64,000 bases of DNA, taken from assembly GCA_030248195.1 (NCBI GenBank), contig JASAND010004132.1, positions 1 to 64,000 on the forward strand. Reading direction: 5' to 3'. The stretch comes from Trissonchulus latispiculum (lineage: Eukaryota; Nematoda; Enoplea; Enoplida; Ironidae). Under the pieces are notes generated by a model, which saw nothing but the letters and a program-made list of their open reading frames with translations, did not search any database and had not been told where the DNA came from. Position numbers and translations under genes: made by a program. Within the stretch, counting starts at the first letter, position 1, and every line of letters begins with the position of its first letter. Below are positions 11,871 through 24,500 of this stretch, in pieces.

Positions 11871-13532
11871 AAATGAGTACTCCTATAGGGCCTCCTTTTA
11901 TGCCAAATTATAGCTCGCGCCAGTAATAAAATTTTATTTTCGTTAGCCAAAATTTTTTAAATTTTTGCCGAAACTTCAGCTTTGAAGAGTAATTCCTTTG
12001 ATGCAGACAAGATACAGACATCTAGTATTTCTCAGCAGGTAGGGACATATGTGCCAAATCATATTGGCGAATGGCAGCTTTGAAGCTTGCGCCTAGCAGT
12101 CAGTAGAAATTTTTAATTAATTATGTTGGTAGTTGTAAAAAAGGAGGTCGGGCACATAAACGCGACGGCTGCACATGCTGAAAGGCAGCTAAGATCTCAG
12201 TACCCAATATTTTTGACTAAACCATGCTCTATGTCTTCGCCAAAAGGTAGGCCAATCGGACAAAGTCGGGGCAAGTCGATTTTAGTAGCCCCCCCTTAAG
12301 GGGGGGGGGCAGGGCACTAAAATGGGGGTGCCCCGAATTTGTCCGATTGGCCTTCTTTTCAGCGAAGTTAAAGAGCATGGGTGTGGTCAAAAAATACTTG
12401 GTCGTTGGTTCTTAGCTGCCTTCCAGTCATGTGCAGGCGTCGCGTTAATGTGCCCGACCCCCCCCCCCTTTTTCGCAACTACCAACATAAATAATTAAAA
12501 ATCTCTGCTGGCCGCAAGACCCTAGCTCCAAGCTTGTCATTGGCCAACATGATTTGGCACATGTGTCCCTATCTGCGGAAAAAATACTAGATGTCTGTAT
12601 CTCATCTGCATCTGAGGGAATTACTGTTCAAAGTTGAAGTTTCTGCAAAATTTTGAAAATTTTTGGCTAACGAAAGGAATATTTTATTACTGGTGTAAGG
12701 TGGTAATAAGGCTGTAATTTGGCAAATACAGAGGCCCTATAGGAGTACTCATTTGTGCCAAATGCCAAATGCCAGAAATTCTGCCGCGTGAAAAGTTTTT
12801 TATGTCAACTTTAATCTTCAAAAATTGCCAAAATCGCCATTTTCAGTCTGTCGGATCCTGTGTGAAGGCTTTCTGCAGCCATAGAAGTCGCAAACCTTCA
12901 CTAATCGAGCTGAAATCGTTTGTGGGTGTGTTTTCAACCACGCTGAGTTCAAATATCTCAAAAAATTTTAATTTCAAAAGATTTGATTTTTTCGATTTTC
13001 TGGGGTGCTATTGCACAAAAAAGGCGATTTTGTCAATTTTTGAAGATTAAAGTTGTCATAAAACATTTTTCACGAGGCAGAATTTCTTGACATTTGGCAC
13101 AAATGAGTACTCCTATAGGGCCTCTATATTTGCCCAATTACAGCCTTATTGCTCGCACCAGTAATAAAATATTCCTTTCGTTAGCCAAAAATTTTCAAAA
13201 TTTCGCAGAAACTTCAACTTTGAACAGTAATTCCCTCAGATGCAGATGAGATACAGACATCTAGTCTTTTTCCACAGATAGGGACACATGTGCCAAATTA
13301 TATTGGCCAATGACAAGCTTGGAGCTAGGGTCTTGCGGCCTAGCAGAGACTTTTAATTAATTATGTTGGTAGTTGCGAAAAAGGGGGGGTCGGGCACATA
13401 AACGCGACGCCTGCACATGACTGGAAGGCAGCTAAGAACCAACGACCAAGTACTTTTTGACCACACCCATGCTCTATAACTTCGCCAAAAAGTAGGCCAA
13501 TCGGACAAAAGTTTAGTCGCCCCCCCCCCCTT
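11871..13532. mobile_element. Large inverted-arm (foldback) repeat, three arms
   Basis: An arm of about 430 bp (11871-12296) starts AAATGAGTACTCCTATAGGG. It is followed by its reverse complement (12310-12755) and then by a third arm in the first orientation (13101-13532). The arms share TGTTGGTAGTTG, TCGGGCACATAAACGCGACG and GCCAATCGGACAAA. The centre of the first pair is CCCCTTAAGGGG. Between arms two and three, 12769-12825 is itself inverted at about 13040-13095. No protein is encoded. It is a non-autonomous foldback family, with relatives at 63186-63906. Confidence 0.75.
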
Positions 13533-14094
13533 AAGCTGATTAGCTGATTATACATACTGTATGTTACTAGCAAAATGCAGTTTATTGAATGGATTTTAGA
13601 TTAGTGTTTTGTGACCTAGAAAATTGTCACATACAACTTTACAGCAAAATCGCAGACAAAAATGTCCCCTCCCCTGGGAATCCAAGAAAATCAAACTTTC
13701 CGAAATTGACACATGAACTTGATCAACACTCCAAATCAAACCAATGCAACTTAAAGGGGGGGCTACGAAGGGGTTGGTACGACATCGTCGGAAAGAGCTA
13801 CTTTTCCCCCAACGTTAGCCAACATATCAAAGTAAAAAAGTTTAGGATGGGCAACAATATATCTCACCTACAGTGTTTTGGCAGGACGCCAAAGTCTCAC
13901 TCTGCACCAAATACACGCTTTCATATAAGCGTGTGTCTGCTCGCTGATTGGCCCATTAGTCTAAGGCTTGTGGTAGGTAATTTATTAGTTATTTTAGTTA
14001 ACTAACTAATTCGACAACTTTGTAGCATTTTTCAGCTCTTTTCAATGATATAAAAATTTTTGCACTTTACATTCCTTCGTATTTTTTATGCAAC
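13533..14094. other. No gene seen
   Basis: Unique-looking AT-rich sequence with a small hairpin at about 13909-13930 (ACACGCTT, loop, AAGCGTGT). An open frame at 13589-14005 has no recognisable motif. Confidence 0.35.
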
Positions 14095-16120
14095 AATATC
14101 GGAACTTATAGTTAATTATCAAAAATTTAGTTAATTATCGGAAATGATACCTAATTATCAAAAATTGAAGCTAATTATCAGAACGTATACCTAATTATCA
14201 GAAATATTTCCAAATTATTAGAAAATGAAGCTAATTATCAGAAATTGAAGCTAATTTCCAGAAATTGTACCTAATTATTAGAAAGTATACTTAATTTTCA
14301 GAAATTTTACCTAATTTTCGGAAATTAAAACTAATTATCAGAAATTGAAGCTACTTATCAGAAATTGTACCGAATTGAGAACTTTACCTATTTCTCATAA
14401 ATTATACCCAATTATTATAAATGGTACCTAATTATCAGAAATTGAAGCTAATTATCGGAACTTATTGCCAATTATCAGAAATTGAAGTTAATTATCTGAA
14501 ATTACACCTAATTATCAGAAATGTTACGTAATTATAAGAAACTGAAGCTAATTATCAGAAATTGTACCTTATTATCATAAATTGTACCTAATTATAAAAA
14601 ATTGTACCTAATTTTCAGAAATTGAAGCTAAGTATCGGAACTTATTGCTAATTATCAGAAATTACACCTAATTATCAGAAATCGTAGATAATTATCAAAA
14701 ATTGAAGCAAATTATCAGAAATTGAAGCTAATTATGTGAAATGTTACGTAATTTACAATTTACTACAATTAGCTTCAATTTCTGATAATTAGCTTCATTT
14801 TCTAATAATTAGGTATAATTTCTGATAATTAGCTTCTATTTCTGATAATTAGCTTCAGTTTCTGATAATTAGGTATAAATTCTTCTAATTACGTAACATT
14901 TCTGGTAATTAGGTGTAATTTCTGATAATTAACTTCAATTTCTGATAATTAGCAATAAGTTCCGATAATTAGCTTCAATTTCTGATAATTAGGTATAATT
15001 TATGAGAAATAGGTTAAGTTCTCAATTCGGTACAATTTGTGATAAGTAGCACAATTTCTGATAATTAGCTTTAACCTTAGAAAATTAGAACCAATTTCTG
15101 AAAATTAAGTATACTTTCAAATAATTAGGTACAATTTCTGGAAATTAGCTTCAATTTCTGATAATTAGCTTTATTTTCTAATAATTTGGAACCATTTCTG
15201 GTAATTAGGTATACGTTCTGATAATTAGCTTCAATTTTTGATAATTAGGTACCATTTCCGACAATTAACTCGATTTTTGATAATTAGCTATAAGTTCCGA
15301 TAATTAGCTTTAATTTCTGATAATTAGGTGCCATTTCTGATAATTAGGTACAATTTCTGATAATTAGCTTCAGTTTCTTATAATTACGTAACATTTCTTA
15401 TAATTAGGTGTAATTTCTGATAATTAGGTACAATTTCTGATAATTAAGTATACTTTCTAATAATTAGGTACAATTTCTGATAATTAGCTTCAGTTTCTTA
15501 TAATTACGTAACATTTCTTATAATTAGGTGTAATTTCTGATAATTAACTTCAATTTCTGACAATTAGGTACCATTTCTAATAATTAGGCATAATTTATGG
15601 GAAATAGGTAAAGTTCTGACAATTCGGTACAATTGCTGATAAGTAGCTTCAATTTCTGAAAATTAGCTTCAGTTTCTGATAATTAGCTTTAATTTCTGAT
15701 AATTAGGTACAATTTCTGATAATTCGCTTCATTTTCTAATAATTAGCTACAATTTCTGATAATAAGTATACGTTCTGATAATTAACTCAATTTTTGATGA
15801 TTAGCTATAAGTTCCGATAATTAGCTTTAATTTATGATAATTAGGTGCTATTTCTGATAATTACGTACAATTTCTGATAGTAAGGTTCAATTTCTTACAA
15901 TTAGCTTCAATTTCTTATAATTAGCTTCATTTTCTAATACTTAGGTACCATTTCTGGTAATTAGGTACACGTTCTGATAATTATCTTCAATAAGATAATT
16001 AGATAATTAGGTACCATATCTGATAACTAACTCAATTTCTGATAATTAGCTTCAATTTTTGATAATTTTAGTTACCATTTCTGATAATTAGGTATAATTT
16101 TTGATAACTAGTTCTACTCA
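14095..16120. repeat. Inverted array of a 20-bp AT-rich satellite
   Basis: Roughly 100 degenerate copies of a 20-bp unit, CTAATTATCAGAAATTGAAG or its variants (ending GTAC, GTTACG and similar). From about 14095 to 14757 the unit reads in one orientation; from about 14765 to 16120 it reads as the reverse complement. The arms mirror each other in detail: the off-pattern stretch GAACTTTACCTATTTCTCAT near 14375 has its complement near 15000, with another copy near 15595. This is therefore a palindrome with a partly duplicated right arm. Confidence 0.85.
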
Positions 16121-16267
16121 AACATCAAATAAATCTATGGCGTAATATATAAGCCTAAAAAATGACTTCTGATTGGTTAGAAAACTGCTAAACTGTTGTT
16201 TTTAAAATATGTGGTTGGTACGAACAGGACCATTGTACCTTTTGGAGCAAGAATTAAGATTCACAGC

Positions 16268-17853
16268 TTAAGGTACTGGTTTCCTTTCGGGTATTTTTGA
16301 CTCATACGGCTTTAATCCTTTACGTAAATGGCTAAAACTTACGAAATAACCTATTTGCGTGCTCTCTAACATTCTGGGGCCAGTCCCGTATTTTTAGGTC
16401 AAAAAATAAAAAAGTTTTGGTTTTTTGCCTTAGGCTCCCAGTAAGTAGACAAGAAACGGGATTGGTTGCTATGGCTGGAAAGAGGACACGAAAATGAACA
16501 TTTTTGCTCTTACAACTTTTGAGCTGTCTCCAGTGGTTAAGCCGGTATACTCAAAAAACTGTTTTTAGGGTCAACAAATGGCCATTTTTGAGGAAATCAG
16601 TTTTTTCAAAATTACTGCCACATGTTAAGGACAAAGTTGGCTTATTTATGCTCAATCAATACAGCGTCCAAATGCCCATTTTATGAATGCCCAGTAGCCG
16701 GAATTTATTGCTTTCAGCTAGAGATATGGCCGAAAAACCATTTTGGCAAAACTGCGACTATTTTGTTTCGAACATCGATTTCTCAAAAACTACCCGACAG
16801 ATTCCGGAGATTTTTGGCAAAATCGAAATTCGCACTTCTGCGGAGTGACGTTTTTCTTGGTTTGGGCTAAAACGTTGTGAAGATATTTGTTGCCTCAGTA
16901 AAAGAGTGAATTTAAATTAAAAGAAGAGTTGCTAAGCTCGTGAGTGTGCGCATGTCAACCTCGTCCCTAACTCGCTTACTCCCTAAACAACTACAGCAGG
17001 CGCCGGCAGTCCAAATTCGGTACCGTGAGTTTACTTTGTGACAAAATATAAGTTTTACAACAATGGTAGAAAGACAGAATTTACAGTTCTAGAATATAGA
17101 AATTTCCAGAACAAACTCCAGCAAGATAGCAAAACCAAAATGAAATAACAAACCAGAATAGACAAGATCAAGTGGAGGGCGTCCACCCCCAAAACTCCCA
17201 ATGCTGGACGGACGGTCGTAAAGGTGAGAGCTCCGAGATGTAAACCGACCGAGTTCCCCAGAATTTCAGACAAGACTGACTTTCCACTAAATTTCAATGG
17301 CGGAAAACGGTTTAGCTAAGGAACCGAGGTTCCTACACAGAAGTACAATTTTTCATTTATCGTTCATAAAGATAACACTGCATTTTCTTCATTTTAGATA
17401 ATTTTAAGTGAAAATCAAAGGAGATATCGGAAAATAGTTCACAACGTATCGAGTAGCAAGAAAACTCAATGCGAAGTTGCGAAATTTTGTGTCATCGCAC
17501 ATTTCCGGATTTTCTGGAGTATTGAGACTTGTTGAGCCAAATCCATAAAACGTCCCTCGGCCCATAGGTCCTTCATATCATGGCACATAAAGAACTTTTG
17601 GCCGATTCTTCAGTTTTGAGAAATCGTTGTTCAAAGATTTTTGGTCTGTATTCTTCATGTTAGATGTCAGTATGTCAAAAAACTACTGCACTTTTTTGCT
17701 ACTTTTGCCAGTTTCGTAAGCTCATCTGAATCTACAGAGAATAAGCTTTAAAATGATGTCTGAAGCTCTTTCCAACTCCCAAAATTGAGAAAGTTATAGC
17801 GTTTCAACAAAATCACCACAAAAGCACTGCACAAAAGGAAACCAGCACCTTAA
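16268..17853. mobile_element. TTAA-flanked TIR element
   Basis: Inverted ends TTAAGGTACTGGTTTCCTTT on the left and the complement of TTAAGGTGCTGGTTTCCTTT on the right. TTAA sits at both outer edges. TTAA target duplications are known from piggyBac and Kolobok elements. No transposase frame is visible in the 1.6 kb, so it is non-autonomous. The right TTAA is shared with the next element. Confidence 0.55.
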
Positions 17854-18468
17854 GGGGGCGCTTGCATTAACGGGAACGGTTCTCATGAGTTCATTGTTCA
17901 ACCAATCTATTTCAAACTTTCAGCAATGGTAGTTGGTATTAAATACTAGCAGTATGTAGAATTTGAGTAATCCAGTGCTTGGCTTGCGACTTACACAACA
18001 GGGATAAGATTCAATTTTCAAAACGGTGTCATTCATTAACGACTGACTGAAATTAACTCAAATTTTGCACAAATGTGTAAATAAACCTAACGCAGGGACA
18101 ATTTTTTCAGTTCTTCGATTTATGAAGTTTTGAGTGTTTTATGAATATTCGAAAACTTTGCAATTCAATATCTCACGGAATATACGATTTAAACAAAAAC
18201 TGAAAAAATTGCCCCTGCGTACACTTCCAATAAACGTGCATGCAAAATTTGAGCGAGTTTGGTCACAGTATGTATGAAAAAACCAAAATGAAAAATTTCG
18301 CAATAATACTTAAGTTTTGAGCATATATAATGCTTTTAATAAGTTACATGCTGTATTTTCTAAAACAATAAATAAGTCTGATACAAAAGCGTCATGAAAA
18401 ACCTTGTAGAATTCATTTTCGAACTTTACACTTTGCCATACTTTTATGCAAGCGCATTAAAACCTTAA
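17850..18468. mobile_element. Short TTAA-flanked element
   Basis: The left end TTAAGGGGGCGCTTGCATT is mirrored by a right end whose complement reads TTAAGGTTTTAATGCGCTTG. The shared GCGCTTGCAT is offset by a few bases, so the inverted repeat is imperfect. No coding content. Confidence 0.4.
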
Positions 18469-19454
18469 GGAGGTAGAACCACTACCGGTGAGGACTTTAC
18501 ACAGCAACTGTGAACTATAAACTTTTAATCAATCGCTTTGCAATTTGGTACGTTTGTTCTTTATTATGTTCTGCATCAAACGAACTGGTCAACCGCGCTG
18601 TGAGGACTGGCTGGCTGTCTGCAACAAAAGGAAATGTATTAAAAGTTTTGAATTTAAATATCTCCTTCACTCCTCCACGAATTCTTTTGAAATTTCGCGT
18701 GTAAGCTTTATTAATGCATACTCTCAGGCTGTTTTTTAGTTTTTGATAAAACTAAATTTTTCGTAAACTAAACTAGATTAAATTTTGAAGAATTGTAAAT
18801 TCTATCTTGTCTACTATTGTGTTTTCTTAAAACAAAAAATGGCCTGAGCGTATGCAGACATAAATTATATCTGCCAAATGAGATCAATTTTCGAATTTTC
18901 GTTGAAGCAGTGACGAGAAACCAAAATAAAAGATTTTGTAACTTTTCATTGTTTGCTTTGGTTTTGGGGATTTATATTGCTTTCAAACAGCTGAATAGTG
19001 TTTTTTGTTAAATAATACACATAAGTAACGTACTAACAACCCTTAAAACGCAACAGATCTCATTTTTGGACAAACTGCTAATATTTTACATAGCAGGTGC
19101 AAACGGTGAAAACGAATGTAAAACTATCAGTAATCTTTGATAGAAACCACGTACAGTGTGGGTCAGATTTTTTTTTGTTTGGCAAGTTGTCCCAACCTTT
19201 AACCCTACAGAATGCATATAAGATGTTCTTGTTGCTGAAGCTGAACGACCATTGTTGATTCCGTTTTAGGTTAAAGCAAATTTATTTAGAAGTTGTTTAC
19301 AATGTTTAGAGCGTAAAGCATCAAACTGCTAGTGGTACTAAATAAATGAGAGCCATGGTAAAGTTTAACCCTCGAGATCTCTTGGAGGGGTCACCTAATA
19401 TACACATAAATTTGAAATTAGGCAATCTGATTAGCCAGTCAGGTGCGTTTTAGC
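18469..19454. other. No gene seen
   Basis: AT-rich stretch. Three short open frames at 18510-19011 lack recognisable motifs, and no splice-flanked coding stretch was identified. Confidence 0.35.
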
Positions 19455-20442
19455 TTAAGGTGGTGATTCCCTTTGGTCACAAAAGTTTGCACCATTATTA
19501 CTCGTTCATTACTTGGAGTTAAGAAGCCATTTTTATATCAAAATGTAGCTTGGCATTTTCTCTTTTTAATGCATACCATTAAACTAATGTTCCTTTTCTA
19601 AAATATTTTTAACACATTTTAAAAGAAGTATAATTTTCCAGAATTTTTGCAGACTCAAGTAAATTTTTTTGCGAGACATCGGTCATATCATTCGATACCT
19701 CCATCAAATAGCTGGGGACGATTTTTTATTTATTGTGAAATCGCTCTTCGTTATAGAGAAATAAGCTGAAATGTGTGCGTAACCTGTATTTTGCCTACTT
19801 TTCCCAAATTTGTCAAGCGATTACTTTAGCTAGAAAGCAGTAATCGGGGCAACTAAAAAAACGTCCCTGGGTATATTTGTGCAGAACTCATTTGTTCAGT
19901 AACAGCCCTCCAACTTGCATGGTGAATGCTTCACAATCTTTGGAAAAAATTGGTCGTGTTTTTGCAAAAACTACATTTTTCATGATAGCAGCCCACGGGA
20001 TAGCTGTTGGAAGACGATCGTCCATCGAATGATTTGCCCCTGTGAGACCTTCAGATCGACGCCCTTAGTTTGATTTTCCGGCTTGTGGAGTTCAAGAAAT
20101 GATGGATTATTTGATTTCTGCAAAAATGACAAGTTTTCGACGCCAAAACAAGAAAATCGGCTATATCGCACGCTAGGGAAAAGATAGAAAGTTGCTTTAA
20201 AAAGCAAAAATGTGAAGCTCAACGAGATCTTTCAAATGAATATAGTCATAACTGTATACCTGCCGCCAAACTTTCAGAAATTGGGAAAAACCGCCCTGAG
20301 CGGAAATCTCGAATTTTTGAATCGGGATTGCGCGGAGGGTGTTAGAACGCTAAAAGAATGTATTTCGGAAAGTTTTGCCAAATTTCATCCTGATTTGCGC
20401 CGCCAACCAACAATTTGTGCCCAAAAGGAATCACCACCTTAA
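19455..20442. mobile_element. TTAA-flanked TIR element
   Basis: The inverted ends are TTAAGGTGGTGATTCC on the left and its exact complement on the right, continuing as CCTTTGG / CCAAAAGG. TTAA lies at both edges. The 988-bp body has no transposase. The terminus resembles the elements at 16268 and 63907, so these form one family. Confidence 0.65.
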
Positions 20443-21448
20443 GTATAACATAAACAAACACTGTCAGCAATGTTAACCGTGATGCACCCCTTCTCAGTTT
20501 CCGACAGTTGAAACGATGAAAGACGAAAAGCAGTTGAATGGGCTATCTTGTCTTGGAATTTCTAAGTGAGCTTCGGACTTGATAGGTTCTGTTCTTTCAG
20601 TTAAGCCTATGCAGTTAAGCCTGTTTGCCTGCCAACAACGAACGGCCAACGGCCATCGGTCGGGCAAGCCAACTGGTCCGAACATTCCCGGACAACGGCC
20701 AAAGGCTTGGCGGGCCAACGCCCATCACTCATCCGGACTCATGAGTCTTTGGGATCGTCCGCTTTGGTTCGGCCACTGGCTCATAGACTGCAAATTTTCA
20801 GAATTTTGCTTGTCGGTTTTAATCAAATTTTGAGTGCGTTGTTTTGGCACTAGGCTACCGCACATGAATTCTCATTTTGAATCATCATATTGTCCACATT
20901 TTTTACAAATTATTGTTGTAGCACCTTTAATTTCAATAGTAGTGGTTTGTCATAACTTGTATTTAAATTGTACCAGATTTGTGATTTCTGAGAGGATCTA
21001 AGTCTGGGATGCGAATCCTGTTCCCATCCCCGTACATGACTTCAAAGTAACCACAATTTTACCACTTTGTAGTAAACGTTCCAAACGTTCGTTAGCTATG
21101 GTGGTTCCATTTATGGACAATTGTCATCTTCACGCTTGTTGCTTATTTACATTGTTTTGATAAAATCGTCTAAGATCTGGATAAGAATGCATATTTCCAA
21201 GTGTACATAATATAAAAGTATGCCACTAGGCATGTACCATGTTATCAGAGCTCACTAGCAGCTGAGCCCCCACCGACCGTTAGCGAGCAGAGCATAGTTT
21301 TTCCTCTGATAACATAACATAATTTTTCAAGAATATAAACGACTAATTGTATTTGCTGGAAGCAGTGAGCTGAATAGAGAAGAATAGGAATTCCAGGGTG
21401 ATATGACTCTTTAAATTCGAACCAGAGATTGATGGAAGTACTGATGAA
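20443..21448. other. No gene; GGCCAACGG-rich patch at 20636-20775
   Basis: The patch carries GGCCAACGGCCATCGG and related words and resembles the other GGCC-rich blocks. The remainder is AT-rich without recognisable genes. Confidence 0.35.
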
Positions 21449-21653
21449 AGGGAAGCAGGCATAGGAAAAGTTGATGAGCCTGATATGGGAGTTCAGCTAA
21501 TGGCTCAGTTGTGTAGTAGTTGGTTAGCACGTCTGTCCCAGGATCAGAAGGGCCATGGTTCGACAGACGTACTAACGACTAGTCACTACACCACAGGGCC
21601 ATTAGCTGAATTCCCATATCAGGATCATCAATCTTTCCTATGCTTGCTTCCCT
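21449..21653. mobile_element. Foldback with tRNA-like core
   Basis: The arms GGAAGCAGGCATAGGAAAAG (left) and TTTCCTATGCTTGCTTCC (right) are inverted and continue through CAGCTAATGGC / GCCATTAGCTG. The middle contains GTGTAGTAGTTGGTTAGCAC, which resembles a tRNA D-arm/A box. This is followed by CGTCTGTCCCAGGATCAGAAGG and GGTTCGA, which resemble an anticodon arm and B box. The right arm holds a partial second copy of the D-arm-like sequence in reverse. It is probably an inverted duplication of a tRNA-derived (SINE-like) sequence. It is unlikely to be a functional tRNA because the acceptor stem is not evident. Confidence 0.5.
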
Positions 21654-22999
21654 TACATTGAAATTGACTTCGTTTGCTCATTTTGCGAAAAATAAGAAAG
21701 AGCAAGCAGGAATTGTTTGAAGATACTTTGAAAGCTAAGTTTGACAATACTCAGTTTTAGAAAGCTTTGGACATTGACTCAATCTTTAGACATTGGTTTA
21801 TCGAAATTATAAAAAATTTAAAAATTATATATCGGGAGAGACTAATTATATATAGCGCTCATATGCAGCTAGTGTAATAACCATTGCTATTATAAAAATT
21901 GAGAAAAGTCAGTATTCCTATTAACTCAAACTTAGTATTTACAGTTACGTACCTACGTTAAGTTTTGCTAGCAGGAATATAAATTCATCCGATTAACGTT
22001 GACTAACACTCAATATTATCTATCATCCTTGTTTAATTTCTTTCGCCTAATAGCTACGGTGTGGAAACGAAATGAAACAGTCAGTGTGAGAGCAGCATAG
22101 GTCATAGGTGATAGGTGCAACGGAAATTTGGGTTGGGTGGCCCCCTCCCTCGTAATTTTGGGGGGGGGGGTGTCCTTTTTAGACCCCCCAAACCCCCCCA
22201 CGACCCCCAAACCTCCCCCCAAAAAAGTTTTCTATTTTTATGTCAAAAATCGCATTTTCAGCCATTGCTAATGCCGAAAAACATGAAATCATTAAGTAAT
22301 TTTAACATTAGACAGTGCTTTAAACTCGAAAACTTTATTGCCAACATGTTTCTGAGTCCAGAATAAGGTCAATATTTTGTCTAGAAGACCATAAAACCGT
22401 TATAAACGTGTGTTTCTCGCGATAATAAACAAGTATATAAAGCCAAAACCTTGGACTTTTTTGAAAAATTTTGCAAAATTTGCCCTAAAAATGCCCAATT
22501 TGTGCCCAATTTTCCTACCCCCCCGGGGGGCCGGGGGCTCCCAAAGATTTCTGGGGGGGGGGGGGTTTGAAAAAATGGCTGGGGGGGTAAGCCCCCCCAA
22601 TCATAGTTTCCCCAGGGGGTTTGGGGGGGGGGTACTCCCCCCAACATTTTCGACCCCCTTTGCCCCCCCCCCCCCAAAATTTTAGACATCCCATCCCCTA
22701 CCTGTCGGCTACCCCCACCCAACCCCCCCGCAACCGTTTTTGGACCCAAAAAGTTAGCTAAATTTTGCACAAAAATGGTCATTGATTGAAAAATTTTTCT
22801 AAAATTTTGACTTAAAATCGCTTTATAACCGCGTATAAACGCCTGAAACTGTCAAAACAAGCCTTGTTTTCTCGGAAAAAGCATTAAAATACAGAAAATT
22901 TTGCATTTTTAGGCCATTTTTTGGATTTTTTGAGGTTCCAATTTTGGGGGGGGGGGGGGGTTCGGGGGGGGTACCCCCCATTACATTTCGCGGGTCGAC

Positions 23000-23399
23000 C
23001 ATAGGTGTACCTTGAGAAAACGTTGGGGGAGGGGGTAGCCGAAATTAGGGTGGGTGGGGTCAGCCGTTTTGAGGTGGGGTGGGGTCCGGAAAAATCGAAT
23101 TTGGGGGGGGGTAAAAATTTTTTGGTCAAAAATTTAGAAAAAATTAGCAAATTTGCTAAAAAAGCGTTATTTCCAACTAAAAATAAACAATGTTTTTTCT
23201 TTTTGGTTTCGAAATTTTACTAGTTTTGAAGCTAAATTTTCAAAATGTTATGGGTGGGGTCTGGCAAATTTGGGTGGGTGGGGTCTGGGATTTGGCCATT
23301 TGGGGGTGGGGTCTGCCTCCAAAATTTCGAGGGTGGGGTCGACACTTTCCATTGGGGGGGGGGGGGCCCCCCCCCCCCCCCCCCCCAGGTACACCTATG
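23000..23399. mobile_element. 400-bp MITE with 8-bp target duplication
   Basis: Inverted ends CATAGGTGTACC and GGTACACCTATG are flanked by the direct 8-bp duplication GGGTCGAC at 22992-22999 and 23400-23407. The interior is G-tract-rich and noncoding. It was inserted into an older G-tract element whose halves lie on both sides. Confidence 0.75.
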
Positions 23400-23492
23400 G
23401 GGTCGACCACCAAATTTCCATAGCTTACCCCTCCCCCAACCAAAATTTCCAGGGAAGCTATGCCCCCAATTACACCTTGGCATAGGTGTAAT

Positions 23493-24168
23493 CATAGGTG
23501 TAAGGTGGGGGGGGGGAGGGGGTTGGGGGGTAGCTCCCCCAAGTCTTTTTTTCAACCCTCCCCAAAAGGACGAATTTTGCTTTTTTTGGCCATTTTTCGA
23601 AATTTCTGAGGTCCGAGTTCTGGAGAGGGGGTTTGGAGGCATAGTTTCCTTGGGGGGGAGTATATATCCCCCAAAATTTTCGACCAACTTTACCCCACCC
23701 CAGATTTTTAGACTATCCCTCCCCCCACTTTTGGTTACCCCCCCGAACCCCCCAGCACTTTTTGGGGCCAAAAAGTTAGCTAAATTTTGCTAAAAAATGG
23801 TCATTTTTTGAGAATTTTTCTCAAATTTTGGCTTAAAATCGGTTTAAAACGGTTTAAAACGCCTAAAACGATAAAAACAAGCCTTGTTTTGACAAAAAAG
23901 CGTTAAAATACAGAAAATTTCGCGTTTTTAGGCCATTCTTTGAATTTTCCGTTGTCCGAATTTTGGGGTGGGGGGGGAGGGGATTCGGAGGGGGTACTCC
24001 CCATCACATTTCGGGGGTTGACGTCGACCACAAAATTTTCGAAGTTTGCCCCCCCCCCCAACCAAAATTTCCAGGGAAACTATGGTTGGGGGGGGGGTCT
24101 CCAAAGGGGGGCCCCAAGAAAAAGTTGGGGGGAAGCCTCCCCCACCCCAAATCTCCGTTACACCTATG
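23493..24168. mobile_element. G-tract MITE with CATAGGTGTAA ends
   Basis: The left end CATAGGTGTAAGG and the right end GTTACACCTATG are inverted. The interior has long G and C runs and AT modules shared with 22.1-23.0 kb. No convincing target duplication was seen. Confidence 0.5.
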
Positions 24169-24500
24169 CACTGGCGGATCAGGATTTCGTTTTGTGGCGT
24201 CGCCAGGGGGCGCCCGGGCCCCCCATTGCGATTTGGGCCCCTCCCTTTGGTGTGTCGCCCCCCCCCTTGAAAAATTTTTCAGCTGTTTATATGCATAATT
24301 TGAGTGTTTTTAAGAAATTTTTTAAAAAAATCGGCAAATTTTTGCTAAAAATTGAAAAATTTTGGCTAAAATTTGAGAATTTTTTGGGAAATTAAGGTAA
24401 AATTTGCCAAAATTTGGCAAAATTTTTGGATCTCCCAAAAAAAGGTCGTCGGATTTTTGGGTCGGGCCACCCCCTTCAAAAAATCCTGGCGCCGCTACTG
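24169..24500. mobile_element. MITE with CACTGGCGG-type ends
   Basis: The left end is CACTGGCGGATCAGGATTTC. The complement of the right end reads CAGTAGCGGCGCCAGGATTT. This terminus style is common in non-autonomous hAT elements. It abuts the previous element directly, and I cannot identify an 8-bp duplication. Confidence 0.5.

Noticed and set aside
14095..16120. CRISPR-like regular repeats
   Set aside because: The array is a continuous degenerate 20-bp satellite with no unique spacers, in a eukaryotic genome.
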